Assembly (NCBI GenBank): GCA_910576545.1
Contig: CAJTKM010000025.1
Span: 1-43,034 of the forward strand
Direction: 5' to 3'
DNA: 43,034 nucleotides
Origin: Lachnospiraceae bacterium
Lineage (GTDB): Bacteria > Bacillota > Clostridia > Lachnospirales > Anaerotignaceae
The notes beneath the pieces were generated by a model. That model was not told the origin of the DNA, ran no database searches, and saw only the letters and a program-made list of their open reading frames with translations. Made by a program: the position numbers and the translations under genes. Below, piece after piece: positions 1 to 8,029 of this stretch (position 1 is the first letter of the stretch; each line of letters opens with the position of its first letter).

Positions 1-107
1 TAGATGGCCTGTATCGGCCCGCCGACGATCTCCTGCATTTCCTTTAATGTGCCTTCGATTTCTTTTTCGTAGGGGTGTTTTCCGGGTTCTACGATTAAAA
101 TTTTCAT
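1..107 (-). CDS. DUF3846 family protein, N-terminal part (cut by window edge)
   Basis: The first 35 residues read MKILIVEPGKHPYEKEIEGT, then a segment rich in Glu and ending GGPIQAI. This matches the opening of DUF3846 proteins, small proteins of unknown function common on conjugative elements and phages of gut Firmicutes (established family context). The start ATG (107-105) has a good ribosome site, AAAGGAG, 6 bases upstream. The gene runs out of the window on the left. No function can be inferred beyond its usual mobile-element context. Confidence 0.75.
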   Translation of the reverse strand, partial: MKILIVEPGKHPYEKEIEGTLKEMQEIVGGPIQAI

Positions 108-199
108 GTGCATTCTCCTTTCGATGCTTGATTTTTTTGTTGGCAAATTTGCGTGCTGCGTTGGAAATTTTGAAATATCCGCCTCCTTTGGAAATAAAA

Positions 200-249
200 A
201 AGACCGCAAATCCTTATCTCATAAAATTTGAATCAGAATTTACGGTCTT
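200..249. repeat. Inverted repeat (possible hairpin) upstream of DUF3846 gene
   Basis: AAGACCGCAAAT (200-211) pairs with ATTTACGGTCTT (238-249) with one G-T wobble, leaving a 26-nt AT-rich loop. It lies about 95-140 bp upstream of the DUF3846 start. It could be a terminator of a lost gene or an operator. The sequence does not decide between these. Confidence 0.4.
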
Positions 250-399
250 ATATGAATTTGTGTTTTTGTCAGGCATTTCGGGCCTGATGGTTCCTTTTTC
301 GGTTTTTGGATAGATGTATCCCCAAAACCGTTTACTCTGACCTGAAATGCGCTGACCTGTCTTACAGGGTTATTGTAGCATGGCGGGAAATCATTTGCC

Positions 400-713
400 A
401 GTTGCAGTTTGGCAAGCCTTTTCGCAAAAAGACTCTCCAGCTTCCCAAGGATTTCTCGCAAGGCAATCCGCATAGTCCAATATCACGATATCAACCGTGT
501 AGATATGCGAAAGAAAGATACTGAGAATAAAGGATACAGTTTCAAGGAGAGCAGCTTACAAGCAGTTCCCCGAGAAATCGATTTAGCTTGAAGGAATCAT
601 CATCGGGCAGTATTTCACGGTTAATGAAAGAGGCGGTCAAAGCAGAGCTTACCAAGCCGCTTGATCCGGAAACGGCGCCCAGGTATATGAAATATATTCC
701 CATATTGGCATGA
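400..713 (+). pseudogene. Decayed ORF fragments of an unknown mobile-element protein
   Basis: Two overlapping plus-strand frames look protein-like but have no start. One frame runs to 591 and contains KAIRIVQYHDINRVDMRKKD. A second frame takes over and ends at TGA 711-713 with LMKEAVKAELTKPLDPETAP. The short FSLKES-type motif seen in the second frame is common near the ends of large gut mobile-element proteins (inference from memory). The pattern fits the C-terminal remnant of a frameshifted gene. I see no other gene between 108 and 1338. That stretch otherwise holds only hairpins and AT-rich sequence. Confidence 0.3.
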
Positions 714-842
714 TTTAACTTGCCGGCAACTTGCTGCAACAAAATAGAACAACAAGATATTGTAATAAATCCGCATGATAAAACAAAATATGCATATTTT
801 TACTTGCTGTCCATTTGCTTTTTGTTAAAAACTACAAATACA

Positions 843-881
843 AAAACCTCTTACGATAAAGATCATAGGAGGCTTTTGTGC
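843..881 (+). terminator. Terminator-like hairpin
   Basis: AAAAACCTCTTACGAT is followed closely by ATCATAGGAGGCTTTT, giving an imperfect stem of about 13 pairs and a 3-5 nt loop that ends in a T-run. It lies downstream of the decayed fragments. Confidence 0.4.
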
Positions 882-1140
882 AGGGAGTGTCACGCGATAA
901 TGGAAGCTGCAAAAAAAACAAACAGGTAAAACCACCATGGGACATTCGTAACTACAAAGGAGTGCCTTTTTTGTTATGGCATGAAACCTAGAAAAGCTTG
1001 TTAAATCCATCTTTTCTGCAACGTATATCGATAAAATCGGTGTAGAGAAAGCGACTTTTCTGCTCGGAGTTTATCTTTGTCAACAGCTGTAACTCTTGAC
1101 ATGGCCTGACCTGATGTTGTGCCGGAAAAAGCGTAAGCGG

Positions 1141-1181
1141 AATGCAAACAAAAAGAGGATGGCATGATACGTCCATCCTCT
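1141..1181 (-). terminator. Rho-independent terminator for the small minus-strand gene
   Basis: AGAGGATGG (1154-1162) pairs perfectly with CCATCCTCT (1173-1181) around a 10-nt loop. On the minus strand the stem is followed directly by TTTTTGTTTG. It would end transcription coming from the 1339-1681 region. Confidence 0.65.
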
Positions 1182-1338
1182 CCCATATTTTGTGGCACTG
1201 TTTTATTGAACGCGTGCATTCGTTCTTTGGAGCAATGTATGATAAGGGTATTTGTCAACAGGCTCACTTTAGGATAGTCCTATTTGCGGGTAGACGCAAC
1301 GTCCAATCAATCCGCCAAGGCTGTTTCCCAATCATTTT

Positions 1339-1681
1339 TTAATATGTTCCCGCTGAAATTTTATCTATATCCCAGCCATAGTAATAGTGTCCCTCTTTGT
1401 GCATATAGACTTCAACGTATTTGAAGCGAAACGTAAACTCAAAACCCTCATTTCCGACGGCTTTATTTAGAGCTGCAACCGCAGTAGTTGCAAGTGCTCC
1501 GATTAGCACTCCTGGAGCTATTTCCCAATAGGCTACCCCGGCAGCGAGTGCAGCAGCCAGACGTTTCCAAGAACTGCGTAACAGCCAGAATGGAAAGATC
1601 AGCAGCATAGCCGGTTGCATCAAAGATAGTTGTGTTTGAAATCTGAATGGTAATCCCTTTTGTATCCCCTACTTTTGGCAT
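1339..1681 (-). pseudogene. Small membrane-type protein gene, apparently frameshifted
   Basis: A well-placed ATG (1681-1679) with ribosome site AAAGGAGA starts MPKVGDTKGITIQISN. That frame turns into an unconvincing Cys/Ser/Arg-rich tail and stops at 1463. An overlapping frame (1623-1339) gives a plausible C-terminal part with a hydrophobic stretch around GVLIGALATTAVAALN and an aromatic tail ending GWDIDKISAGTY. The simplest reading is one gene of about 110 codons broken by a 1-base shift near 1610-1625. Two overlapping genes or recoding are alternatives. A minus-strand terminator follows at 1154-1181. I do not recognise the family. Confidence 0.4.
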
Positions 1682-1779
1682 AAATATTCTCCTTTGCAAA
1701 AATAATTGTCGGTGTTTAGCCCAACTGTTTCTAACTACAATAATAAGAATTGGTTTTTTACATATAACTGTACCATTGT

Positions 1780-1818
1780 AACAAAAGAAAGAACTGGAAG
1801 CTTTTGAATGCTTCCAGT
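1780..1818 (-). terminator. Rho-independent terminator after the 1898-2941 gene
   Basis: ACTGGAAGC (1793-1801) and GCTTCCAGT (1810-1818) form a perfect 9-bp stem with an 8-nt loop. On the minus strand it is followed by TTCTTTCTTTTG. It lies about 80 bases after the stop of the gene at 1898-2941. Confidence 0.65.
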
Positions 1819-1897
1819 CCAAATGAGGTTAAGCCATGCCCTTAGCTTCTTTCCTATATGAGAAATTGCATCATCAGCATATTAGAAAAATCTAATT

Positions 1898-2941
1898 TTA
1901 CATTACAAACATATGCCTTATTTCCGCATAACTATTTGTACCCAAAATGAATTGATAGTTGAGGGTAAGCTTGTCCTTCACAGATACAGTTTTCCATTCC
2001 CATGGTTTCGTTGCACTTTCGATTACGGCAGAGGATATAGTCCCTCCGCAATTAACAATCGGAAGTTTTTTGTTCACATCCGGACTGCAGATTTGACATC
2101 TGACCGTGTGGGCTTTCGTGTCAAGGTCATTTATAAACGTAATTGGGAAATAATACTGTGCAGACCAGTTTGCAAGATTCCTCAGAGGCACCTTCTCACT
2201 GACTTTTGCAACATATGATGTTCCTGCAATATGGATAGGGATTATTTCATCCATCGTACTGCTGTTATTTACAGTAAAATTGGTATTGTTGCGAGAATTT
2301 GTTGTAAAGTATACCCCTCCGCTGTTCAAAATATCACTCAGCTTAATTGTAATGCCAGATGCCGTGAGATAGTATCCGTTTCCATAGCCAGAATATTGAG
2401 AAGCGGTTTCGCTGTTATTCTTATTATAGGGGTAAATGCTTGTTGAGTCCGCAATATTTGCTTTGGATTTATAGATATATACTGCAATTACGACAGAAGC
2501 CGAAGCTGTAAATCTTAAATTCCCGCTAAAGATCACATTTTCAGGAAGAGCTTCCTCACAAATCCAAACGCTCCCTTTCGCCGGGATTGTAAAACTTTTA
2601 GACGTGCTTTGAAAAAACCTCTGCCAGCTTTTAAAACCTACCGGATCCCAGCCGCCAGCTTCCTTGGAATTTGAATGCCCATAGTTTGTACGGGTAAATG
2701 TAACACTGCTTGTCCCCGGATTATATACCCTAATGCCAAAGTTACAAGTGCCGGATAATTTCTGGCAATTATAAGAATAAAAAATTTGCCCAGTACCCGA
2801 TACAGTTTGCCTATTCAAGCAGTGGCTGCCTGCATTCTTATCGCCATAGGCGTCGGTAGGAAGCTTTTCAGGGAAATTACAATAAATCCATTTGCTTCCT
2901 GTATTGAGAGAATAATTGAGAGATAATTGTTTTATTGCCAT
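1898..2941 (-). CDS. Putative beta-rich effector or exported protein without signal peptide
   Basis: 347 residues, starting MAIKQLSLNYSLNTGSKW. The ATG at 2941 has ribosome site AAAAAGGAG. There is no signal peptide or membrane segment. The composition is rich in Ser, Thr, Asn, Tyr and Gly with alternating beta-type patterns (for example FGIRVYNPGTSSVTFTRTN), which suggests a beta-sandwich extracellular-type protein. I do not recognise the family. It follows the stalk-domain gene at 3062-4150 on the same strand but has its own promoter. That promoter (2981-3010) carries the TTTACA-N16-CTCTTTTT pattern also found before the genes at 5459 and 10557. Inference: a cargo protein of the sigma/holin system at 12.3-13.2 kb, released without Sec export. 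A plain cytoplasmic role is not excluded. Confidence 0.8.
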   Translation of the reverse strand: MAIKQLSLNYSLNTGSKWIYCNFPEKLPTDAYGDKNAGSHCLNRQTVSGTGQIFYSYNCQKLSGTCNFGIRVYNPGTSSVTFTRTNYGHSNSKEAGGWDPVGFKSWQRFFQSTSKSFTIPAKGSVWICEEALPENVIFSGNLRFTASASVVIAVYIYKSKANIADSTSIYPYNKNNSETASQYSGYGNGYYLTASGITIKLSDILNSGGVYFTTNSRNNTNFTVNNSSTMDEIIPIHIAGTSYVAKVSEKVPLRNLANWSAQYYFPITFINDLDTKAHTVRCQICSPDVNKKLPIVNCGGTISSAVIESATKPWEWKTVSVKDKLTLNYQFILGTNSYAEIRHMFVM

Positions 2942-2980
2942 ATAAACACTCCTTTTTGATTTTTTTAGCCGGCTATACTA

Positions 2981-3010
2981 AAAAAGAGTCAAAAAGGAAA
3001 ATTTTGTAAA
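2981..3010 (-). promoter_or_regulatory. Putative group-5-type sigma promoter (copy 1)
   Basis: On the minus strand: TTTTTTGG, then TTTACA (3010-3005), a 16-nt spacer, then CTCTTTTT (2988-2981), about 40 nt before the ATG at 2941. The same layout occurs at 5359-5388 and, less perfectly, at 10425-10454. TTTACA is the -35 reported for TcdR/BotR/UviA-type sigma factors (established knowledge). The assignment to the local sigma gene is inference. Confidence 0.55.
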
Positions 3011-3061
3011 CCAAAAAACCAATTTGTTTTTTGCCTTCAGACCGGATAAATTGCTATCTTC

Positions 3062-4150
3062 TTAAAGTGACGCATCTCGTTTCTCAAAAGTGCCTTCGCC
3101 ATAACCATATAAATCCAGCATATGAGTCATTCCAAGGCTTTCAGCCAGAGCACTGGCATTGATATAAAGCTTTCCGTCTATGCTTAAAAAACAAGGGAAC
3201 GGAAAATCTTCAACCCGTTTTCCATCTGTTGTATACAATGATAAGCTTGTTTCGTAAAGGAACGTAGGCTGAAAACTGAGCAACACATTTGCATTCTGCA
3301 GTTCAACCAGTTCCTGGGTTGTTTCCAGTGTGACTGCATTTTCTTCCGATTTTTTTGCTTCCAGGTGAAATGTATCTATAAGTGCAGGTGAAAAGAGAAA
3401 ATATGTTTTCGATTTTCCTGCTGATATATCGTCAGCTGTAAAGCTAATTATGCTGATAACATAACGATCCCGATGGTTCATCAGTTCTTCACTGCCCAAG
3501 TCTACATCTGCCGCAGCTGTTTCACTTTTTGAAATTGAGAAATCAACTGCATCAAACGGTATTGTTTCCTCATATTGAAGTTCGATTTCAGGGAAATGAA
3601 CCGCGCTTTCAACGGAAACCAAAGAATCTTTTGGAGTAGCCAGACTGATTGTTCGTTGTTGGTCATTATAATTCATGGTTCCAAAATGTTCTCCAAGCAC
3701 ATCGAATGATAGCAATATCTTGTTATCCGCATTGATTGCCGTTGCTGCCCCATTTTCGGTATCAGGCAGTATAGTGCCATTAAAATTTATTTTTATATCA
3801 GCCGGGTATACATCAAATATCTTTTTCCCTCCGGGTTGCCGTATTCCCAAGGCAGTTTTTTCTTCTGCCGTAAAATTTTCAGTATGTCCGTCTTGGGGGA
3901 AAGTGACCGAAACAGTCCGCGAAGTTTTGTCCCATATTACATCAAAACCATATCCCCGAAGGTCTTCTGCCATAACATATATGGAACCCAGATAATCGTA
4001 TGACACAATAGGAACTCGATCAATATACGTTACAATGTCTGTTGATAAGACACTTCCGATGCTTTTTGTTTTATTGGTGTATGCTGTTATAAAAATGCCA
4101 CCAGTCACCATTATCATTACGATTGCCAAAATAAAAGATGTTCTTCTCAT
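3062..4150 (-). CDS. Membrane-anchored stalk-domain (copper amine oxidase N-like) protein
   Basis: 362 residues. An N-terminal signal anchor is visible at about residues 4-24 (ILAIVMIMVTGGIFITAY). Next comes a stalk/Cu_amine_oxidN1-like unit (VTYIDRVPIVSYDYLGSIYVMAE cut across, then a VIWDKTSRTVSV strand pair) at about residues 40-80, and a second related segment around 150-180 (KILLSFDVLGEHF, QQRTISL). A third partial unit, with a SIDGKLYINASALAESLGM motif, lies near the C terminus. These domains mediate extracellular structural or binding roles in Clostridia (established). The gene lies directly upstream of the 1898-2941 gene on the same strand, so it may act with it as partner, inhibitor or immunity protein (inference). 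Confidence 0.75.
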   Translation of the reverse strand: MRRTSFILAIVMIMVTGGIFITAYTNKTKSIGSVLSTDIVTYIDRVPIVSYDYLGSIYVMAEDLRGYGFDVIWDKTSRTVSVTFPQDGHTENFTAEEKTALGIRQPGGKKIFDVYPADIKINFNGTILPDTENGAATAINADNKILLSFDVLGEHFGTMNYNDQQRTISLATPKDSLVSVESAVHFPEIELQYEETIPFDAVDFSISKSETAAADVDLGSEELMNHRDRYVISIISFTADDISAGKSKTYFLFSPALIDTFHLEAKKSEENAVTLETTQELVELQNANVLLSFQPTFLYETSLSLYTTDGKRVEDFPFPCFLSIDGKLYINASALAESLGMTHMLDLYGYGEGTFEKRDASL

Positions 4151-4213
4151 AATTTTCCCCCTTATTCTTATTGCAGCAAAGCGGAGAGCACCATATTCCT
4201 TTTACCTCTTTTT

Positions 4214-4304
4214 ATATGTACTACAAACGCAAAAAGGTGACACATATCGAAAATTTTTTTGTCACAAAGCAGGCTAAATTTGACATATATCTACAAAAGC
4301 AAAG
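4214..4304. repeat. Direct repeat R1 (partner R2 at 12162-12254)
   Basis: About 91 bp here resemble 12162-12254. The best-conserved core is GAAAATTTTTTTGTCAC, followed by a shared AAATTTGACATATATCTACAA block. Both copies carry a dyad, GTGACA and TGTCAC, separated by roughly 20 bp. R1 ends almost exactly where the IS5-family element begins. R2 lies just upstream of the sigma gene. Confidence 0.7.
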
Positions 4305-4311
4305 ATTTTTA

Positions 4312-5225
4312 GAGCTTATCCCTAAATTAGCGATGAACCTGGATCATCTTACGCCAGACAATAATAGAGCAAGCAAAATGGATCAGAGCGAGATAGTTTT
4401 GAGCTTTCTTTTCAAAGCGAACAAGCAGCTTGCGAAAGCGGTTAAAAAAGGAATGAGTGACTTCGACCACCCAGCGCCTGGCCTTGAAGTTCGGATCGCA
4501 CTCTATTTCTTTGCGTTCTTCGCCTCTGGGACGGATATGGGCAGTGTACTGGCGTTCCTCAATGGATTGGGTACTGCCTGTATAACCAGCATCCAGACAA
4601 AGATTCTGTGGCTGGCCTTCACTGACAGCCGGGCGGGGAATGATACTGTTATCCAATGTTTCTTCCAGGAGCTTGATGTCATGTGTGTTTGCTCCCGAAA
4701 GGACAACGGACAGCGGAAGTCCTTTTTCATCGGTTAAGATGCTGCGTTTTGCCCCCATTTTTTCCACGGTCGGTTGGATTATGCCCAACCGACTCCTGAG
4801 CCAAAGGCGCTTTTACCATACAACCATCAACGCTCTGCCATTCCCAGCCAATTCCTTCCAATTCATCGTATTTCTCCAAACCCAATACCCATATCTTTTC
4901 AAAGAAGCCTGCCGCCTGTCATTCTTGAAAATACCGGTGGATACTGCTGCCGGAACCATATTCTCGCGGCACTGCTTTCCATTGGCATCCAGTTCGCAGA
5001 ACATAGAAGATACCTTCCAGCACCTGCCGGACGGGCAGGCCTGGCCGCCCTTGCCCCGGCGCCTTCTGGTAATGTTTGTTCGGATCCCGCTGTTTTTTCG
5101 GAATATACTCTTTGATTTCTTCCCACAGTTCATCTGATATTGTCCAGGATTGTGTCATTTTTTTCTTCTTCATCGTATCACCCCTGAACATTATACCACT
5201 ACTCCATTAATTTGGGGATAGGCTC
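4312..5225 (-). mobile_element. IS5-family insertion sequence (IS427-like group)
   Basis: The element is about 914 bp. Terminal inverted repeats are GAGCTTATCCCTAAATTA at the left end and, read inward from the right end, GAGCCTATCCCCAAATTA. TTA flanks both ends and is the likely target duplication. It encodes a DUF4096-type N-terminal transposase part and a DDE_Tnp_1-like C-terminal part on the minus strand. It has inserted at the edge of repeat R1. A small element at 9195-9358 shares its terminal repeats. Confidence 0.85.
4327..5173 (-). pseudogene. IS5-family transposase, interrupted by a stop and a frameshift
   Basis: Start MKKKKMTQSWTISDELWEEI, the typical DUF4096 beginning. After HRYFQE there is an in-frame TGA where relatives usually have Trp (…QxW…). 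The same frame then continues with a good FFEKIW...LEKYDELEG...WEWQSVDG segment to PTDRGKNGG. There the reading must shift by +1 in a GGGGG run to enter the second half (AKRSILTDEKGLPLSVVLSG), which ends QVHR. IS5 relatives often use one programmed frameshift, but the extra TGA makes this copy probably inactive. Confidence 0.8.
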
Positions 5226-5358
5226 TTAGAGTCTTTTCACCCTTACTCCATTTATATAAAAAATACAATATGGAATGAATATAAAATCCAGGCAGAATGT
5301 ATCAGGAAGACACCTGGTTTTCTCATGCGTAATTTTCAAATCATAGTTCATTTTTTGG

Positions 5359-5388
5359 TTGACAAATTCCATTTTTATATCTCTTTTT
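5359..5388 (+). promoter_or_regulatory. Putative group-5-type sigma promoter (copy 2)
   Basis: TTTTTTGG precedes TTGACA (5359-5364), a 16-nt spacer, then CTCTTTTT (5381-5388). The ATG follows 70 nt later at 5459. The -10-like octamer and the spacer length are identical to those before the gene at 1898-2941. The 5227-5458 gap holds this promoter, a weak CCAGG/CCTGG hairpin near 5288-5317, and no gene. Confidence 0.55.
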
Positions 5389-5458
5389 CAATGAAAGTAA
5401 TGTTCGAACACGCTTTCTAAAGGTTTTCAGATTCATTTTTCAAAAGGAGGAGTTTTAG

Positions 5459-6022
5459 ATGGCACACAAGATTTCTAACGTAATCAATCAGGGAGATGGG
5501 ACGATTGTTTATCCTGGTACATCAACAAAAGTTTTTACCGACTCTGCATTTTATGGGAAATGCGGCAAAAGCGCTGCGACTGGCACAATCAAAAGCAACG
5601 GCTGCGCTATTTGCGCTTTGGCGACTTACGTCTTATACAAAGGCAATCTTTCGGATACAAACAGCAATGTCTACAATGCTGTGAAGCAGACAACTGAAAA
5701 CGCAACCAATAACGCTGCCGATGTAACATACAACGATTTTTCCGTGAAGATTGGTTCTAAAACCATTTCTGTAAGTATGGAAAAAACAAGCGATATGGCA
5801 GCGGCGGCAAATGACGGCGAAATTTGCTTCGTAAGGCTTAAGAGCGGCAGCAACTCCCATTATGTCCTGCTTGACGGCATGGATTCTACCGCGGAAGGGT
5901 TTGACCGTTATCTTGTTGCTGATCCTGACGGCGGAAAACTTCGTACACTCCAGGATGTTTTCGACCGCAGAGGGATTCCGGCAAAAGCAAGCAACATCAC
6001 GGAAAAGTATATCCTTGGATAA
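5459..6022 (+). CDS. C39-like cysteine peptidase domain protein without signal peptide
   Basis: 187 residues. The whole protein is one papain-like C39_2-type domain: candidate catalytic Cys49 in SNGCAICALATYV, His134 in SHYVLLDG, and Asp155 in VADPDGG, which is the order and spacing of C39-like peptidases. It lacks both a signal peptide and the double-Gly leader or ABC parts of bacteriocin processors. An excellent ribosome site (AAAAGGAGGAG) precedes the ATG. A strong terminator follows at 6055-6085. It is convergent with the stalk lipoprotein at 6135-7067. The shared promoter box suggests control by the sigma factor at 12311. Inference: an effector (wall or protein hydrolase) released by the holin-like protein. 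Substrate unknown. Confidence 0.8.
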   Translation: MAHKISNVINQGDGTIVYPGTSTKVFTDSAFYGKCGKSAATGTIKSNGCAICALATYVLYKGNLSDTNSNVYNAVKQTTENATNNAADVTYNDFSVKIGSKTISVSMEKTSDMAAAANDGEICFVRLKSGSNSHYVLLDGMDSTAEGFDRYLVADPDGGKLRTLQDVFDRRGIPAKASNITEKYILG

Positions 6023-6054
6023 ACGAGCCTATCTGTGCTTCATGCCTACAAAGC

Positions 6055-6085
6055 AAAAAACGGCGGGAAATTTTCCGCCGTTTTT
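6055..6085 (+). terminator. Rho-independent terminator
   Basis: CGGCGG (6061-6066) pairs with CCGCCG (6075-6080), extended by flanking A5/T5, and ends in TTTTT. It follows the stop codon at 6022 by about 33 nt and could also serve the convergent gene. Confidence 0.8.
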
Positions 6086-6134
6086 CCATATTTTTAGAGC
6101 CCGTCCATAAAACCCCCAAATATAATATGTACGT

Positions 6135-7067
6135 TTAATATATCTTTCTGATATTAGGGAAACATCGTGCAACCGAAAACATTTCATCCCAGGGCTGCAC
6201 ACCATATATTTCCCCAGTATAGCGGTTGAAAAAAATTGGAAAATCTTCAAATCCTTCCAACTGGTAGATATAGTATCTCCCGAGTTTTTTCCCACTGTAA
6301 CAGATGGCTCCAGGGTCATAATCCGGATGTCTTTCCGTAAAAGACTCTCCCCGTTCCTCCAAAAGCGTCAAAAGACCTTCGTATTCCACAACAGAGGACT
6401 CTACAACAGTCTGCAAGCCTTCTTCAATAGAAAAACCATCTATCTGCTCCATTGGCATTTCTATCCCGATCAAGCTGATTTTCGGGAGAATCCTGCTGCT
6501 TTCATTGCAAAACTCTTTCGAGAAGTCGTCTATATCATCCACGGTTCCGCCAAACTGTTCCGCGACAAAACAAACAGGGACATAGATCTTTTCGTCAAGC
6601 ATTTCTACCGCCGGGAATTTGATTTCCACAGCCTCGCCATTTTTTTCCGGCGCGCGGTTCTTTGCCAGAAGCAAGGTGTCTTTGCCATACTTCAGTAAAA
6701 TTTTTGTCCCGTCTTCGTTTTTAATGGTTTCCGCCGTAATGCCAATAGGCTCTAAATATTCCATAGGCACATAAATGTTTCCTTTTGGCGTTGCCAATAT
6801 ATCAGGGACAGGCAAATAGCCGCCATTTACTGCCAACAAAAAAATCTGGCCTGCGGGTGATTTTTCATAAAATGTTTCATATTGCTGGGTATCCTCATCC
6901 AGATAATTAATACCGTATACCCCTTCAAATTCCGTTTCGGATATACCTATAGTAAAATTATTCTCGTTCCAAGGATACTTTGTTTGCACCGTAGTATTTT
7001 TATCCGGTGCAATGCAGCCTGCCAGCATTGCGGCCAGAAAAATGCCGAAACACAATATTTTTTTCAT
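6135..7067 (-). CDS. Stalk-domain lipoprotein
   Basis: 310 residues. Lipoprotein signal peptide with lipobox LAGC at about residues 15-18, so the mature protein is membrane-attached outside the cell. The middle carries two copper-amine-oxidase-N-like (stalk) units, recognisable by NIYVPMEYLEPIGI and KIYVPVCFVAEQFGG with the intervening VEIKFPAVEMLDE strand. The C-terminal part (about residues 220-310) is a separate small domain containing YYIYQLEGFEDFPIFF and GEIYGVQPW, like a propeptide- or PepSY-type fold (tentative). Ribosome site AAAGGAG. It converges on the signal-less C39-like gene, so a binding or protective role toward that product is plausible but unproven. Confidence 0.75.
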   Translation of the reverse strand: MKKILCFGIFLAAMLAGCIAPDKNTTVQTKYPWNENNFTIGISETEFEGVYGINYLDEDTQQYETFYEKSPAGQIFLLAVNGGYLPVPDILATPKGNIYVPMEYLEPIGITAETIKNEDGTKILLKYGKDTLLLAKNRAPEKNGEAVEIKFPAVEMLDEKIYVPVCFVAEQFGGTVDDIDDFSKEFCNESSRILPKISLIGIEMPMEQIDGFSIEEGLQTVVESSVVEYEGLLTLLEERGESFTERHPDYDPGAICYSGKKLGRYYIYQLEGFEDFPIFFNRYTGEIYGVQPWDEMFSVARCFPNIRKIY

Positions 7068-7281
7068 AGATCATACTCCTTTTCTTTATCTGATATAGTT
7101 TATTGACAAGGGGCTGCCAGTTTTGCTATTCTGCAAAGATGGAAGGCATCCGCTGTTGGAGTTGTCCGTAATATCAGGATAAGCTCCAAAAGATCTTCCG
7201 CAGCTTTATTGCAGAAGACCTTCTGGAATGATATCACAAAAATATTCACATACTCAAATCATCTCTTTACAGAAATATGGT

Positions 7282-7995
7282 TTATCTTTTTTTCATAATG
7301 TAATAGTCTTCCCTTGTATCTATCGCGGATTCCATCACGCCAAAGTCAACATCGAATCTCCCGTAATATTCGCTGTTATTATTGGGATCATTATAACGGA
7401 CATTGCTTTGGCTTGAGGGAACACTGCCATAGTTATAACCAGTCGCAACAACATAATGGCCACAGCTATATCCACTATAAGCAGGCAGCTTCCTGGTATC
7501 CACATGACAGACTACAGGATATCCCGCGTCAATACTGTAAATCAACCCGGTAGCAAAAGCCAGATCGTTTATCGTAATACTCATATACTTCTTAGAACCC
7601 AGCCTGTTATTTAACCCATTTACAAGCTTGTAAACGTAGGTAAAGCCGTCTTTGTCTGTTTCAAAATAGTCGTCTGCTGCTAACGTTGCTTGACTAACAT
7701 CTCCTGAAGCACCCAAGAATTTCAGAACCATCTGTGCAGATGCAACGCCGCAATAATAATTTTTTGTCTGTTTATATAAGGGAACGCTTAAATATTTTTT
7801 TGCGCCCGTGCGAAGCCTTAACTTATTTTCTAAATAAGCTTCCGCCTTTGCCGCAACAGCCTTCACCTCCTGCTGGTACTCTTCGGTGTAATAATCAGGA
7901 ACCTGATCTACTTGTGCTTCTGTGCTGGCAAAACAGCAAAGCGAGCAGCTTACGCTCACAACGCATGTCAGCATAAGGGTAATAAATTTTTTCAT
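7282..7995 (-). CDS. Secreted C39-like cysteine peptidase
   Basis: 237 residues from ATG 7995 (ribosome site GAGGAT). A Sec signal peptide covers about residues 1-24 (MKKFITLMLTCVVSVSC...CFAS). The catalytic domain has Cys82 in YYCGVASAQMVLKFLG, His180 in CGHYVVATGY and Asp203 in YNDPNN, the C39-like triad. A short acidic pro-region (about 28-65) precedes it. The start lies only 34 bp after the stop of the lipoprotein gene at 8030, so the two are probably co-transcribed. In contrast to the peptidase-like proteins at 5459 and 10557, this one uses Sec export. Target unknown. Confidence 0.85.
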   Translation of the reverse strand: MKKFITLMLTCVVSVSCSLCCFASTEAQVDQVPDYYTEEYQQEVKAVAAKAEAYLENKLRLRTGAKKYLSVPLYKQTKNYYCGVASAQMVLKFLGASGDVSQATLAADDYFETDKDGFTYVYKLVNGLNNRLGSKKYMSITINDLAFATGLIYSIDAGYPVVCHVDTRKLPAYSGYSCGHYVVATGYNYGSVPSSQSNVRYNDPNNNSEYYGRFDVDFGVMESAIDTREDYYIMKKR

Positions 7996-8029
7996 AGTTA
8001 TCCTCTTTTTTATTGATGATTTGAGCATT

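Noticed and set aside
988-1267. Overlapping minus-strand frames of 62-88 codons
   Set aside because: They cross a clear terminator hairpin, have no ribosome site, and show no coding character.
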